Source of the DNA: Bradyrhizobium cytisi
GTDB lineage: Bacteria > Pseudomonadota > Alphaproteobacteria > Rhizobiales > Xanthobacteraceae
Assembly (NCBI RefSeq): GCF_008123515.1
Contig: NZ_VSSR01000058.1
Coordinates: forward strand, 1-64,000
Length of the DNA stretch: 64,000 nt
Direction: 5' to 3'
The notes under the pieces are model-generated. The model was not told where the DNA came from, ran no database searches, and saw only the letters and a program-made list of their open reading frames with translations. Positions 41,863 through 50,489 of the stretch are shown here, piece by piece (positions within the stretch are counted from its first letter, which is position 1; each line of letters opens with the position of its first letter). Both the position numbers and the translations under genes were made by a program.

Positions 41863-42075
41863 ATGTCAACTTATGTCGTCAGGTTCATGAAGGACGTGCT
41901 CGGCGAGTACGGCCGGCAGATCGAGGTTTGTCAGGGCGCACTCGAGATCGACGCCGCCGACGAGGACGAAGCCAAGGAGCGGGCGAAGGCGAGGTTTTGC
42001 AAGGACCAGGCGTTGCGTCACTGGTCGCTGCATGCCGATCGCATCCAGGTCAGACCGGCTGACTTTACCTCGTAG
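41863..42075 (+). CDS. Hypothetical 70-residue protein
   Basis: A small alpha/beta protein starting MSTYVVRFMKDVLGEYGRQI with a helix DEDEAKERAKARFCKDQ. The ATG follows GGAGGTCCC, an excellent ribosome site. No family is recognised. It converges with the GNAT gene, whose stop is 3 bp away. Confidence 0.7.
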   Translation: MSTYVVRFMKDVLGEYGRQIEVCQGALEIDAADEDEAKERAKARFCKDQALRHWSLHADRIQVRPADFTS

Positions 42076-42077
42076 GC

Positions 42078-42656
42078 CTAGCGCCCGGGCGCCGCGATCG
42101 GCGGCGGCGCGCTGACGCCGGCGCCGAGCGAACGCTGCACCATGACGGTATCGGACCAGCCGCCATGGCGGTAAGCGACGCCGCACAACAGGCCGACGCG
42201 CGCGAAGGCGAATTTTTCGTGCAGCGCCAGCGAAGGGGCGTTATCGGCATCGATATAGCCGATCATCTGGCGGAAGCCGGCCGCCGCACAGGCATCGATC
42301 AGCTCCTGGAGCAGCAGCCGTCCGACGCCGCGGCCGAGATGCCCGTGGTGGACATAGATCGAGTGCTTGGCCGTGTAGCGATAGGCCGGACGCTTGCGGA
42401 ACAGCACCGCATAGGCGTAGCCGATCACTTCGCCGCGATAGCTCGCGACGAGATGCGGCAGGCGGGTCTGTTTCAGGTTCTTGCGCCGGTCGCGCAGGTC
42501 GTCCGGTTCTGGCGCGCCGGTTCCCTCGACATCGCGCGGCACGCCATTGCGGACGTGATGGCGGTAGATCCGCAGCATCGCCTCGATATCGCTCTCGCGT
42601 GACGGCCGGACCAGAACCGGCTCGTCATCGGCGCGTGCAATCGCTGTTTCGTTCAT
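42078..42656 (-). CDS. GNAT N-acetyltransferase (phosphinothricin acetyltransferase-like)
   Basis: A 192-residue acetyl-CoA-dependent acetyltransferase. VRPSRESDIEAMLRIYRHHV at the start, the YVHHGHLGRGVGRLLLQELI CoA pyrophosphate loop near 106-125, and FRQMIGYIDADNAPSLALHEKFAF resemble the Pat/Bar/methionine sulfone acetyltransferase group. The substrate is unknown. It lies 6 bp after the decarboxylase stop on the same strand and is probably cotranscribed. Confidence 0.85.
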   Translation of the reverse strand: MNETAIARADDEPVLVRPSRESDIEAMLRIYRHHVRNGVPRDVEGTGAPEPDDLRDRRKNLKQTRLPHLVASYRGEVIGYAYAVLFRKRPAYRYTAKHSIYVHHGHLGRGVGRLLLQELIDACAAAGFRQMIGYIDADNAPSLALHEKFAFARVGLLCGVAYRHGGWSDTVMVQRSLGAGVSAPPPIAAPGR

Positions 42657-42662
42657 CGGCCC

Positions 42663-45020
42663 CTACTCGGCAACGACGTAAGTATAGAGCCCGATCCGGC
42701 CGCGCGCATCGACCTCCTTGTAGACGCCCTGGATTTCCACATCGAAGCCCGGAAACGTATTGAAGCAGGTCTCGAACATCCTGAGATAATCCACCATGGG
42801 CTTGGCTCGTTCCGTTAGCCGCTCGCCGGGGACGATGGTGGCGATGCCGGGCGGATAGACCACAAAGGGCGTGGTCGCGATGCGGCCGGCGATCGCCTCG
42901 ATCGGCAGATAGTCGACGTCGTTCTTGAACAGGAAGCGCGCGGCATCGCGCGGCGACATGGCAATCTCAGGCATGTGCTCCGGCATGAACTGCCGCGCCT
43001 GAAGCGCGCTGACATCGGCGGTACGGAAGAAGCGGTGCATCTCGCCGCAGAGGTCGCGCAGTCGCACGCCGGCATAGCGCGCCTGCCGCCGCTGATGGAA
43101 TTCCGGGATCGCGTCGGCCAGCAGCGCATTGTCGTCGTGCAGTCTCTTGAAGGCGACGAGGCCGGAGATCAGCGTGCCGGCCTTGCTGGCCTCGACGCCG
43201 GGGGTGAGCAGGAAGAGCAGGGAGTTGAGGTCGTTCTTCTCCGGCACGATGCGGTTTTCGCGCAAGTACTGCGCGACGACCGGGGCGGGGATGCCGTGCT
43301 CGGCATAGGCGCCGGTGGTGCGGTCGAAGCCGGGCGTGAGTAACGTCAGCTTGTTCGGATCGGTCATGGCAAAGCCTTCGGCCATGCCGGGGAAGCCGTG
43401 CCAGTTGCTGTCAGGGCCGAGCTGCCACAGCGCGGGATTGGTGGCGAGCTCGTCGGTCGACAGCGTCTCCCAGGCAACATTATGCGCGGCGCCGGGGCGG
43501 CTGACGTCGGGGATGGCAACGCGATCGGGCACGAACGGCTCGAAGAACCAGCGCCGGTCCGCGTTCTGTTCCTTCTCCTCGAACTCCCGGCGCATGGCGC
43601 GGATCTTTTTGCGCAGCTCGATGCCGAGGCGGATGGTGTCGTCCCAAAGCACTTCGCCGGAGCGGCCCTTCATCATCTGCGCGCCAACGTCGAGCGAGGC
43701 GAACAGCGGATAAAACGGCGAGGTCGAGGCGTGCTGCATGAAACTTTCGTTGAAGCGGCGGTGCTCGACGCGCCGCTTCTGGCCGCGGATGTGGCGGTCC
43801 TTGATATGGATCTGCGAGGCCTGCGAGAAGCTGGCAAGCTGCTTGTGGGTCGACTGCGTCGCGATGATGCCCGGTGCCTCCGGCGGGAGATTGGCAAGCC
43901 CCATCGCGAAGCGGCCGACGTAGAGCGGGTGGAACTTCATGAAGCCGGCCCAGGCCTCGTCGAACAGGATGTATTCGCAGAGGTGGCCGATGCGCTTCAG
44001 GATCATTTCGGCATTGTGAATCGTGCCGTCATAGGTGCATTGCTCGACCACGGCGACGCGGAACGGCCGTTCCTTGCGCCAGGCGTCCTTGTCCGTGACC
44101 AGCGGATGGTTGCGGATCGTCTCGCGCAGGGCCCGTTCGTCGAGCGCGTCCCAGCGCATCGGACCGATCAGGCCCCAGGCATTGCGGATGGTCGGGACAT
44201 AGACCGGAATTCCGCCATTGATCATCAGCGCGCCGTGATGGGCGGCCTTGTGGTTGTTGCGGTCGAACAGCACGAGGTCGCCGTCTGTGACGAGCGCGCC
44301 GAGCGCGACCTTGTTCGAGGTCGAGGTGCCGTTGAGCACGAAATAGGTCTTTTCCGCACCGAAGATCTGCGCCGCCTCCTTCTGCGCCTTCAGCGCCGGA
44401 CCCTCATGGGTGAGGAGGTCGCCGAGATCGAGCACGGAATTGTCGAGGTCGTCGCGGAACACGGACTCGCCGAGATGCTCGACGAAGACCCGGCCGATCG
44501 GGCTTCGGTTGTAGAACACGCCGCCATTGTGGCCCGGACAGGTCCAGAGCTGGTTGCCTTCCTCGGCATAATCGACCAGCGCGCCGAAGAACGGCGTCTT
44601 CAGCGTCTCGGCATATTGCTTGAGCCGGCTGATCAGGTTCTTGGCTATGAAGGTCGGCGTCTCCTCCGACAGGAAGACATAGCCATCGATGAAGTCGAGC
44701 ACCTCGACCGGGAGATCCTCGAACCGCTTGCGCCGGATCAGGAGGATGATCGGGAAGTCGAGGCCGCGGCGCCGCATCAGATTGATCAGCGCCGAGGTCT
44801 TGCCCTCCAGGCCTTTCTTGCCCCAATCCACCACCATGCAGCCGATCGCGGCGTCGGTCTGCACCGCCATCTCGGCGTCCTCCAGCTTGCGGGCCCGGAC
44901 CACCTCGAAGCCGGAGCGCTGGATCTCCTCGATGATCTGGTTGAAACGGACGCCTTCGAGGTCGTCGGCGTCGAATACAGGTGCGGCGAACAGGAAGTTG
45001 AAGCGCTTGAAATAGTCCAT
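42663..45020 (-). CDS. Orn/Lys/Arg decarboxylase (PLP, fold type I)
   Basis: A 785-residue amino acid decarboxylase. The N-terminal response-regulator-like wing domain (about 1-135) precedes a PLP-binding core with Lys393 in ATQSTHKQLASFSQAS and HNGG at 164-167, then the C-terminal domain. The size fits the E. coli AdiA/LdcC/SpeF family. Start 45020 gives MDYFKRFNFLF; the frame extends further but without a good ribosome site. The product would be agmatine, cadaverine or putrescine; specificity cannot be read by eye. Confidence 0.9.
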   Translation of the reverse strand: MDYFKRFNFLFAAPVFDADDLEGVRFNQIIEEIQRSGFEVVRARKLEDAEMAVQTDAAIGCMVVDWGKKGLEGKTSALINLMRRRGLDFPIILLIRRKRFEDLPVEVLDFIDGYVFLSEETPTFIAKNLISRLKQYAETLKTPFFGALVDYAEEGNQLWTCPGHNGGVFYNRSPIGRVFVEHLGESVFRDDLDNSVLDLGDLLTHEGPALKAQKEAAQIFGAEKTYFVLNGTSTSNKVALGALVTDGDLVLFDRNNHKAAHHGALMINGGIPVYVPTIRNAWGLIGPMRWDALDERALRETIRNHPLVTDKDAWRKERPFRVAVVEQCTYDGTIHNAEMILKRIGHLCEYILFDEAWAGFMKFHPLYVGRFAMGLANLPPEAPGIIATQSTHKQLASFSQASQIHIKDRHIRGQKRRVEHRRFNESFMQHASTSPFYPLFASLDVGAQMMKGRSGEVLWDDTIRLGIELRKKIRAMRREFEEKEQNADRRWFFEPFVPDRVAIPDVSRPGAAHNVAWETLSTDELATNPALWQLGPDSNWHGFPGMAEGFAMTDPNKLTLLTPGFDRTTGAYAEHGIPAPVVAQYLRENRIVPEKNDLNSLLFLLTPGVEASKAGTLISGLVAFKRLHDDNALLADAIPEFHQRRQARYAGVRLRDLCGEMHRFFRTADVSALQARQFMPEHMPEIAMSPRDAARFLFKNDVDYLPIEAIAGRIATTPFVVYPPGIATIVPGERLTERAKPMVDYLRMFETCFNTFPGFDVEIQGVYKEVDARGRIGLYTYVVAE

Positions 45021-45127
45021 GACGTGTCCCGAATGTGCAGAGACTGACAGGTCTCGGCACATTCGATGACAGTTCTATGACGGTGCGCGGGATGGCCCCA
45101 GCCCGCGCTTGCGGGGCGAGGGAAACG

Positions 45128-45634
45128 CTACCGCTTCGCCTCGCCGAACACCACCGTCGGCACCGCGCGATTGACGACCTCGCGAAGCGCAAAGCTCGAT
45201 TGTACCCGCGCCACGCGCGGCAGGCGCGACAGTTCGGTGCGGTGGATGCGCTCGAAATCCTGGATGTCGCGGGCGAGCACGATCAGGATGTAGTCGTCGG
45301 TCCCCGACATCAGGAAGCAGCGCACGACGGAGGGGCACTTTACCACCTCCGCCTCGAACGCCTTCAGCGCCTCGTCGCTCTGGCTCTCAAGCGCAATGCG
45401 CACCAGCACCGTCGTGGTCAGGCCGAACTGCGCCAGATCGAGCGCGGCCTGGTAGGCCTGGATGTAGCCGTCATCCTCCAGCGTCTTCTGCCGCCGTGCC
45501 AGCGCGGTGCTGGAGAGGCCGACCTTGTTGGCGAGCTCGGTGTGGCTGGCGCGCGCATTGGTCGTAAGTTCCGCGAGAATCGCGAGATCTTTCCGGTCGA
45601 GGGCCAAGGTTTTGTTTCCAGCGTGAAAGGACAC
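45128..45634 (-). CDS. Lrp/AsnC-family regulator, probably of ald
   Basis: About 168 residues. The winged helix (LDRKDLAILAELTTNARAS, LANKVGLSSTALARRQKTLE) precedes a RAM/ACT-like ligand domain (VRCFLMSGTDDYILIVLARDIQDFERI). The start is uncertain: GTG at 45634 is used, but GTG at 45685 or TTG nearer the domain are possible. It is divergent from alanine dehydrogenase, the arrangement of AldR, which activates ald in response to alanine in rhizobia. It may also influence the decarboxylase gene 107 bp downstream. Confidence 0.82.
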   Translation of the reverse strand: MSFHAGNKTLALDRKDLAILAELTTNARASHTELANKVGLSSTALARRQKTLEDDGYIQAYQAALDLAQFGLTTTVLVRIALESQSDEALKAFEAEVVKCPSVVRCFLMSGTDDYILIVLARDIQDFERIHRTELSRLPRVARVQSSFALREVVNRAVPTVVFGEAKR

Positions 45635-45740
45635 TTCCGCGACCGAAACCGGCGCGGGACGGCCAAAACTACCGGATATTTGCACGAAACCAAACTGCCT
45701 GCGCCGCTACGATCATGGGGTGAATCAAAAGGAGCCCAGG

Positions 45741-46856
45741 ATGCGTGTCGGTGTGCCCAAGGAGATCAAGGTGCAGGAATATCGCGTCGGGCTCACCCCG
45801 GGCGCTGTCCGTGAATATATCGCGGCTGGGCATCAGGTCACGGTTGAGACTGGAGCCGGCAGCGGCATCGGTGCGTCCGACGAGGTCTATCAGCGGGCGG
45901 GGGCCTCCATTGCCGCCGGTGCGCGCGACATCTTCGCCAAGTCCGACATGATCGTGAAGGTGAAGGAGCCGCAGAAAAGCGAATGGGCCCAGCTCCGCGA
46001 AGGCCAGATCCTGTTTACCTATCTCCATCTCGCGCCCGATCCCGAACAGGCCAAGGGCTTGCTCGCGTCCGGCTGCACAGCGATCGCCTATGAAACCGTC
46101 ACCGACGCGGCCGGTCACCTCCCGCTGCTCGCGCCGATGAGCGAAGTCGCCGGCCGCCTCGCCATCGAGGCCGCTGGCGCCGCGCTCAGGCGATCGGCCG
46201 GCGGTCGCGGGCTGCTGCTCGGCGGCGTGCCCGGCGTGCAGCCGGCGCGCGTCGTCGTGCTCGGCGGCGGTGTGGTAGGAACGCAGGCCGCGCGCATGGC
46301 CGCAGGCCTCGGTGCTGAAGTCACCGTGATCGACCGCTCAATTCCTCGTCTGCGCGAGCTAGATGATGTCTTCCTCGGGCGGGTGCGCACCCGCTTTTCG
46401 ACCATCGAGGCCGTCGAGGAGGAGGTGTTTGCCGCCGACGTCGTGATCGGTGCGGTGCTGGTGCCGGGCGCGAGCGCGCCAAGGCTCGTGACGCGTGCGA
46501 TGCTCAAATCGATGCGGCCGGGTGCTGTGCTGGTCGACGTCGCGATCGACCAGGGCGGCTGCTTCGAGACCTCGCACGCGACGACGCATGCGGAGCCGAC
46601 CTACGAGGTCGACGGCGTCGTGCATTATTGTGTAGCGAACATGCCGGGCGCGGTGCCGGTGACGTCGAGCCAGGCGCTGAACAATGCGACGCTGCCGTTC
46701 GGTCTGATGCTCGCCAACAAGGGCTTTGCTGCCGTGCTGGAGAATCAGCATCTGCGCAATGGGCTCAACGTCCATCGCGGCCGCATCACCAACAAAGCGG
46801 TGGCGGAAAGTCTCGGGATGGATTTTGCCCCGGTGGGAAGCGGGCTGGCGGCGTAG
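45741..46856 (+). CDS. ald: Alanine dehydrogenase
   Basis: A 371-residue NAD-dependent enzyme interconverting L-alanine and pyruvate plus ammonia. The start (MRVGVPKEIKVQEYRVGLTP) is diagnostic. The substrate residues are Lys in MIVKVKEPQ and His in YLHLAPDPEQ, and the NAD fold is VVVLGGGVVGTQAARMA near 170. AAGGAG precedes the ATG. Divergent from an Lrp-family gene. Confidence 0.95.
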   Translation: MRVGVPKEIKVQEYRVGLTPGAVREYIAAGHQVTVETGAGSGIGASDEVYQRAGASIAAGARDIFAKSDMIVKVKEPQKSEWAQLREGQILFTYLHLAPDPEQAKGLLASGCTAIAYETVTDAAGHLPLLAPMSEVAGRLAIEAAGAALRRSAGGRGLLLGGVPGVQPARVVVLGGGVVGTQAARMAAGLGAEVTVIDRSIPRLRELDDVFLGRVRTRFSTIEAVEEEVFAADVVIGAVLVPGASAPRLVTRAMLKSMRPGAVLVDVAIDQGGCFETSHATTHAEPTYEVDGVVHYCVANMPGAVPVTSSQALNNATLPFGLMLANKGFAAVLENQHLRNGLNVHRGRITNKAVAESLGMDFAPVGSGLAA

Positions 46857-47178
46857 AGTCGCCAGACCTACGCCTTCGTCGACCTGTGCGGCCCGAGGTC
46901 CGGATCGTGCGTCATGCGCGATTAGTCCGCCAAACGCCACGGCATCGCCGAAAACGCGCGGCCGCTCGAGTTGCGGTAGTAAGTGCTCATGGTAGTCGTC
47001 GAGCAGGTCCGGGTGGACGCCATGGGCCCTCCAACCCGGCAAAAGAAGAAAACTATTGCCTCAAGCTAGTCCGGCGGAAGGAGTTTCCCCGCCGGGGGGC
47101 AAAAACGCCAATCGCTTCCATTGCTGTTTGAGGCCGAAACGACGACATTTCGGTCACAGATTGATGGATTGGCCCATT
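46857..47178. other. Intergenic region without a supported gene
   Basis: A 322-bp gap after ald. Short frames exist on both strands but none shows a domain or a good ribosome site. I see no repeat or terminator here. Confidence 0.5.
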
Positions 47179-47397
47179 ATGGAACGCACTGGATTTGAGC
47201 CGTTCGGCGAGCAGCTGGTGTCCGCGACGGACACCCAGCCGAAGTCGCGCGCCGCAAAGCTCGTGTTGCGGGCCGGCACCGGCCTGTTCTGGTCGCTGGT
47301 CGCCGCCATCGTCCTGGCGCGTGCGGCCTTCTTCGAGCCCGGCGTCTACGACAGCTTCAGCCACGTGGCTTCGATCGCCAAGAACCTGCTGTTCTAA
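47179..47397 (+). CDS. Small membrane protein
   Basis: A 72-residue protein starting MERTGFEPFGEQLV with one membrane helix (about 36-52, GTGLFWSLVAAIVLARAAFF). The ATG at 47179 is preferred by analogy with similar small rhizobial proteins, though 47164 is also open; neither has a strong ribosome site. Function unknown. It precedes the exporter gene by 110 bp. Confidence 0.55.
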   Translation: MERTGFEPFGEQLVSATDTQPKSRAAKLVLRAGTGLFWSLVAAIVLARAAFFEPGVYDSFSHVASIAKNLLF

Positions 47398-47507
47398 GCC
47401 GGTTATTCCGGGCTGAGGATATAACTTCTCTCGGCCCTGATATGTCGAAAACTTATTTCCCAGTCCAGCGACCCTGCGTATAAATCCTTCTCCCTAGGGA
47501 GAGATTT

Positions 47508-48566
47508 GTGCCGCAGAATCAAGCATCCAGCCCGGCCGATGCCAAGCCGGCGACCGTCGCGAGCCGTATTGCGGCGCTGATTCCCGGCATTCTCCTCTGC
47601 ATCGCCGTGGCCGGCGTTTCGGCCTCTCTTGAGCGGGCCGAACTGGGCGTCTTCGAGCACCCCTATGTCGAGGCGCTGGTGATGGCGATCCTGCTCGGCA
47701 TGGCGCTGCGCAGCTTCTGGAAGCCGGCGACGCGCTGGCAGGCCGGCATCGCTTTCAGCGCCAAGCAGCTGCTCGAGGTCGCCGTCATGCTGCTGGGCGC
47801 CTCCATCAGCTTCGCCGCTATCGCAGCTTCGGGCATCGCCCTTTTGGCATCGATCGCCGCTGTCGTCGTCGTGGCGCTCTCCGTCTCCTTCGGCCTCAGC
47901 CGCCTGCTTGGTCTGTCGACGCGGCTCTCGATCCTGATTGCCTGCGGCAATTCCATCTGCGGCAATTCTGCCATCGCGGCGGTGGCGCCGATCATCGGCG
48001 CCAACAGCGATGAGATCGCATCCTCGATCTCCTTCACCGCCATCCTCGGCGTGATGATGGTGCTGGGCCTGCCGCTGCTGATCCCGCTATTGCAGCTCAC
48101 CGCCACGCAATACGGCATCCTCGCGGGCCTGACCGTCTATGCAGTGCCGCAGGTGCTCGCGGCGACGGTGCCGGCCGGACTCGTCTCGACGCAGATCGGC
48201 ACGCTGGTCAAGCTGATGCGCGTGCTGATGCTGGGGCCCGTGGTCGTCGGCCTCTCACTGGTCGCCTCGCGCTGGCAGACCGGCGCCAAGAAGACCAATG
48301 TCGGCTTCTTCCGTCTGGTGCCGTGGTTTATCCTCGGCTTCCTTGTGCTTGCGACGCTGCGCTCGCTCGAGATCGTGCCGGTAACCGTCGTAGGGCCCGT
48401 GACGAAGATCACGAGCTTCCTCACCGTCGTGTCGATGGCTGCGCTCGGCCTCGGCGTCGACGTGCGCGTGCTCGCCAATGTCGGCGGCAGGGTGACGGCC
48501 GCGGTGACGCTGTCGCTGATGCTACTTCTAGGGATTAGCATCGCGCTGGTGCACTGGTTTAAGTGA
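47508..48566 (+). CDS. YeiH/PSE-family putative sulfate or sulfite exporter
   Basis: A 352-residue inner-membrane protein with about ten hydrophobic helices. IACGNSICGNSAIAAVAP (about 145-162) is the signature of the YeiH/UPF0324 putative sulfate exporter family, which includes proposed sulfite exporters of sulfonate-degrading bacteria. The GTG start follows AGGGAG, and that site lies in a perfect palindrome CTCCCTAGGGAG (47490-47501). The transported ion is inferred from the family. It neighbours other genes with a possible sulfur link. Confidence 0.85.
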   Translation: MPQNQASSPADAKPATVASRIAALIPGILLCIAVAGVSASLERAELGVFEHPYVEALVMAILLGMALRSFWKPATRWQAGIAFSAKQLLEVAVMLLGASISFAAIAASGIALLASIAAVVVVALSVSFGLSRLLGLSTRLSILIACGNSICGNSAIAAVAPIIGANSDEIASSISFTAILGVMMVLGLPLLIPLLQLTATQYGILAGLTVYAVPQVLAATVPAGLVSTQIGTLVKLMRVLMLGPVVVGLSLVASRWQTGAKKTNVGFFRLVPWFILGFLVLATLRSLEIVPVTVVGPVTKITSFLTVVSMAALGLGVDVRVLANVGGRVTAAVTLSLMLLLGISIALVHWFK

Positions 48567-48582
48567 GGCGAGCGAAACTGCC

Positions 48583-48673
48583 GTAGGGTGGGCAAAAGCG
48601 CGTAGCGCTGTGCCCACCGTTCTCACCGCGATCGGAAAAGAAATGGTGGGCACGCTCGCTTTGCCCACCCTAC
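48583..48673. repeat. Intergenic palindromic repeat (GTAGGGTGGGCAAA type)
   Basis: GTAGGGTGGGCAAA at one end pairs with TTTGCCCACCCTAC at the other, with internal GGTGGGCA/TGCCCACC arms, between convergent genes. It likely folds and may terminate both transcripts. Confidence 0.85.
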
Positions 48674-48708
48674 GAAACCTGTCATTCCGCAAGCGGGGCG
48701 AGGTTAAA

Positions 48709-49581
48709 TCAGATCACATCCGCCAGCGAATGGCCATGCAGCTCGATGCTGAGCCCCTGCATGCCCATGTCGTTGATCTCGCCGCCCATGGCTTTCAGGC
48801 TTTCCTCGCGGATCAGCGACATCAGCCCGCGGCGTAGCGCCAAAAACTCCGACGACATCATCATCGATTGCTGCCGCGGGCGCTCTAAGGGAATCGGGAT
48901 CTCGGCCTTGATCGAGCCCGGACGTGCGGTCATGCAGTAGACGCGGTCGGAGAGGAAGATGGCCTCGTCGATATCGTGGGTGACGAACAGCACCGAGATC
49001 TTTAGCCGCTGCCACATATTGGTGAGGATCTGCTGCATGATGACCCGGGTCTGCGCGTCCAGCGCGCCGAAGGGTTCGTCGAGCAGCAGCACCTTCGGTC
49101 CCGTCGCGAGTGCGCGGACGATACCGACGCGCTGCTTCATGCCGCCCGAGAGCTTTTCCGGATAATGCTTCTCGAAGGCCTCGAGGCCGGCGAGTCCGAG
49201 CAGGGTGCGCGCGGCGCGTTCGCGCTGCGAACGCGCCATGCCGCGCATCTTCAGGCCGAACTCGACATTCTCCCGCACAGTCTTCCATGGAAACAGCGAA
49301 TATTGCTGAAACACCATGCCGCGCTCGGCACCGGGGCCGTTCACGCGCTCGCCATCGACGGTGACGATGCCGGTGGTGGGTTTAAGGAATCCCGCGACCG
49401 CATTGAGCAGCGTCGACTTTCCGCAGCCGGAGGGGCCGACGATGGAGACAAACTCGCCCGGCTTCACATGAATCTGCGTGTCCGTGACGGCCTGAACCGG
49501 CCCCTCGATGCTGTCATAGCTGAGGGAGAAGTTTCTGACCTCGATATGACCTTTCGGTTCGCTCGTCCGAATCTCGCTCAC
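48709..49581 (-). CDS. ABC transporter ATPase, nitrate/taurine/sulfonate type
   Basis: A 290-residue ABC ATPase of the TauB/SsuB/NrtD group. Walker A GPSGCGKST is near 57, the Q-loop is FQQYSLFPW, the signature LSGGMKQRV, and Walker B VLLLDEPFGALD. The GTG start at 49581 overlaps the permease stop as GTGA and has GGAGGT seven bases upstream. It energises import by the permease/binding protein encoded upstream. The longer open frame to 49992 is antisense-like read-through of the permease gene. Confidence 0.9.
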   Translation of the reverse strand: MSEIRTSEPKGHIEVRNFSLSYDSIEGPVQAVTDTQIHVKPGEFVSIVGPSGCGKSTLLNAVAGFLKPTTGIVTVDGERVNGPGAERGMVFQQYSLFPWKTVRENVEFGLKMRGMARSQRERAARTLLGLAGLEAFEKHYPEKLSGGMKQRVGIVRALATGPKVLLLDEPFGALDAQTRVIMQQILTNMWQRLKISVLFVTHDIDEAIFLSDRVYCMTARPGSIKAEIPIPLERPRQQSMMMSSEFLALRRGLMSLIREESLKAMGGEINDMGMQGLSIELHGHSLADVI

Positions 49582-50489
49582 CTCGTTGACCTCCACGGCA
49601 TTACCAGGTGTCCCGCGCCTCTGATGAGCAGGCTCGATCCCAGCCCGAGCACGCCGATCGCGATCATGCCGAGCGCGATGTCGGGATACTGGACCAGCGA
49701 ATAGGCCTCCCATGTGAAATAGCCGATGCCGTACTGGCCCGAGATCATCTCGGCCGCGATCAACGATACCCAGGCGACGCCCATGCCGACGGTGAGGCCG
49801 GTGAAGATGTGTGGCAGCGAGGCCGGAAAGTACACCTCGCGGAAGATCGAGCGCTCGCGCGCGCCGAGACATTGCGCGGCGCGCACCAGCACGGGATCGA
49901 CCAAGGACATCCCGTGCAGCGTGTTGACCAGGATCGGGAAGAACGAGCCGAGGAAGGTGATGAAGACGATGCTCTGCTCGTTGGTCGGCCACAGCATGAT
50001 CGCCATCGGCACCCAGGCGATCGCCGGGATCGGCCGCAGCACCTCCGCGATCGGGAAGATGATCTCATGCACCAGCTTGAAGCGGCCCATGACCAGGCCG
50101 AGCGGCACGCCGGCGATCGCTGCCAGCGAAAAGCCGATGAAGATGCGCCGGCAGCTCAGCGCGATGTGCAGCAGGAATTTGGGATCGTGGATCGCCTTGG
50201 TGAAGCTCGCATAGACCGCGAGCGGCGAGGGCACGTTGGTGAAGCGCACGAAGAACACGACGCGATAGGTCGTGAGCAGGTGCCAGACCAGCAGGAAAGC
50301 GAGCAGCGAGATGATGCCGACCGCGGTGGCGCGCAGACGGCCCTGGTTCAGCCGGTACCAGCGCAGTGCCAGTGTACTGAAGGAGGGCGGTGTTGCGGGG
50401 GACGTGACGGCGGGCGTTGGGGCCGCCTCGGCAACGGCTGTTGGCATGCTGCTGTCCTCTGAATGTCTGAGGATGGCGGGACTGCTCAC
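49578..50489 (-). CDS. ABC transporter permease, nitrate/taurine/sulfonate type
   Basis: A 303-residue inner-membrane permease with six or so helices. The EAA loop is MSLVDPVLVRAAQCLGARERSIFREVYFP (near 195-225). An N-terminal cytoplasmic stretch of about 55 residues comes first. The GTG start overlaps the binding-protein stop (GTGA) and has GGAGG six bases upstream, so the three transporter genes are translationally coupled. Confidence 0.9.
   Translation of the reverse strand: MSSPAILRHSEDSSMPTAVAEAAPTPAVTSPATPPSFSTLALRWYRLNQGRLRATAVGIISLLAFLLVWHLLTTYRVVFFVRFTNVPSPLAVYASFTKAIHDPKFLLHIALSCRRIFIGFSLAAIAGVPLGLVMGRFKLVHEIIFPIAEVLRPIPAIAWVPMAIMLWPTNEQSIVFITFLGSFFPILVNTLHGMSLVDPVLVRAAQCLGARERSIFREVYFPASLPHIFTGLTVGMGVAWVSLIAAEMISGQYGIGYFTWEAYSLVQYPDIALGMIAIGVLGLGSSLLIRGAGHLVMPWRSTR

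Noticed and set aside
46359..47042. A minus-strand open frame overlapping the end of ald.
   Set aside because: It is antisense to a well-supported gene, has no recognised domain and no ribosome site; high-GC DNA often gives such frames.
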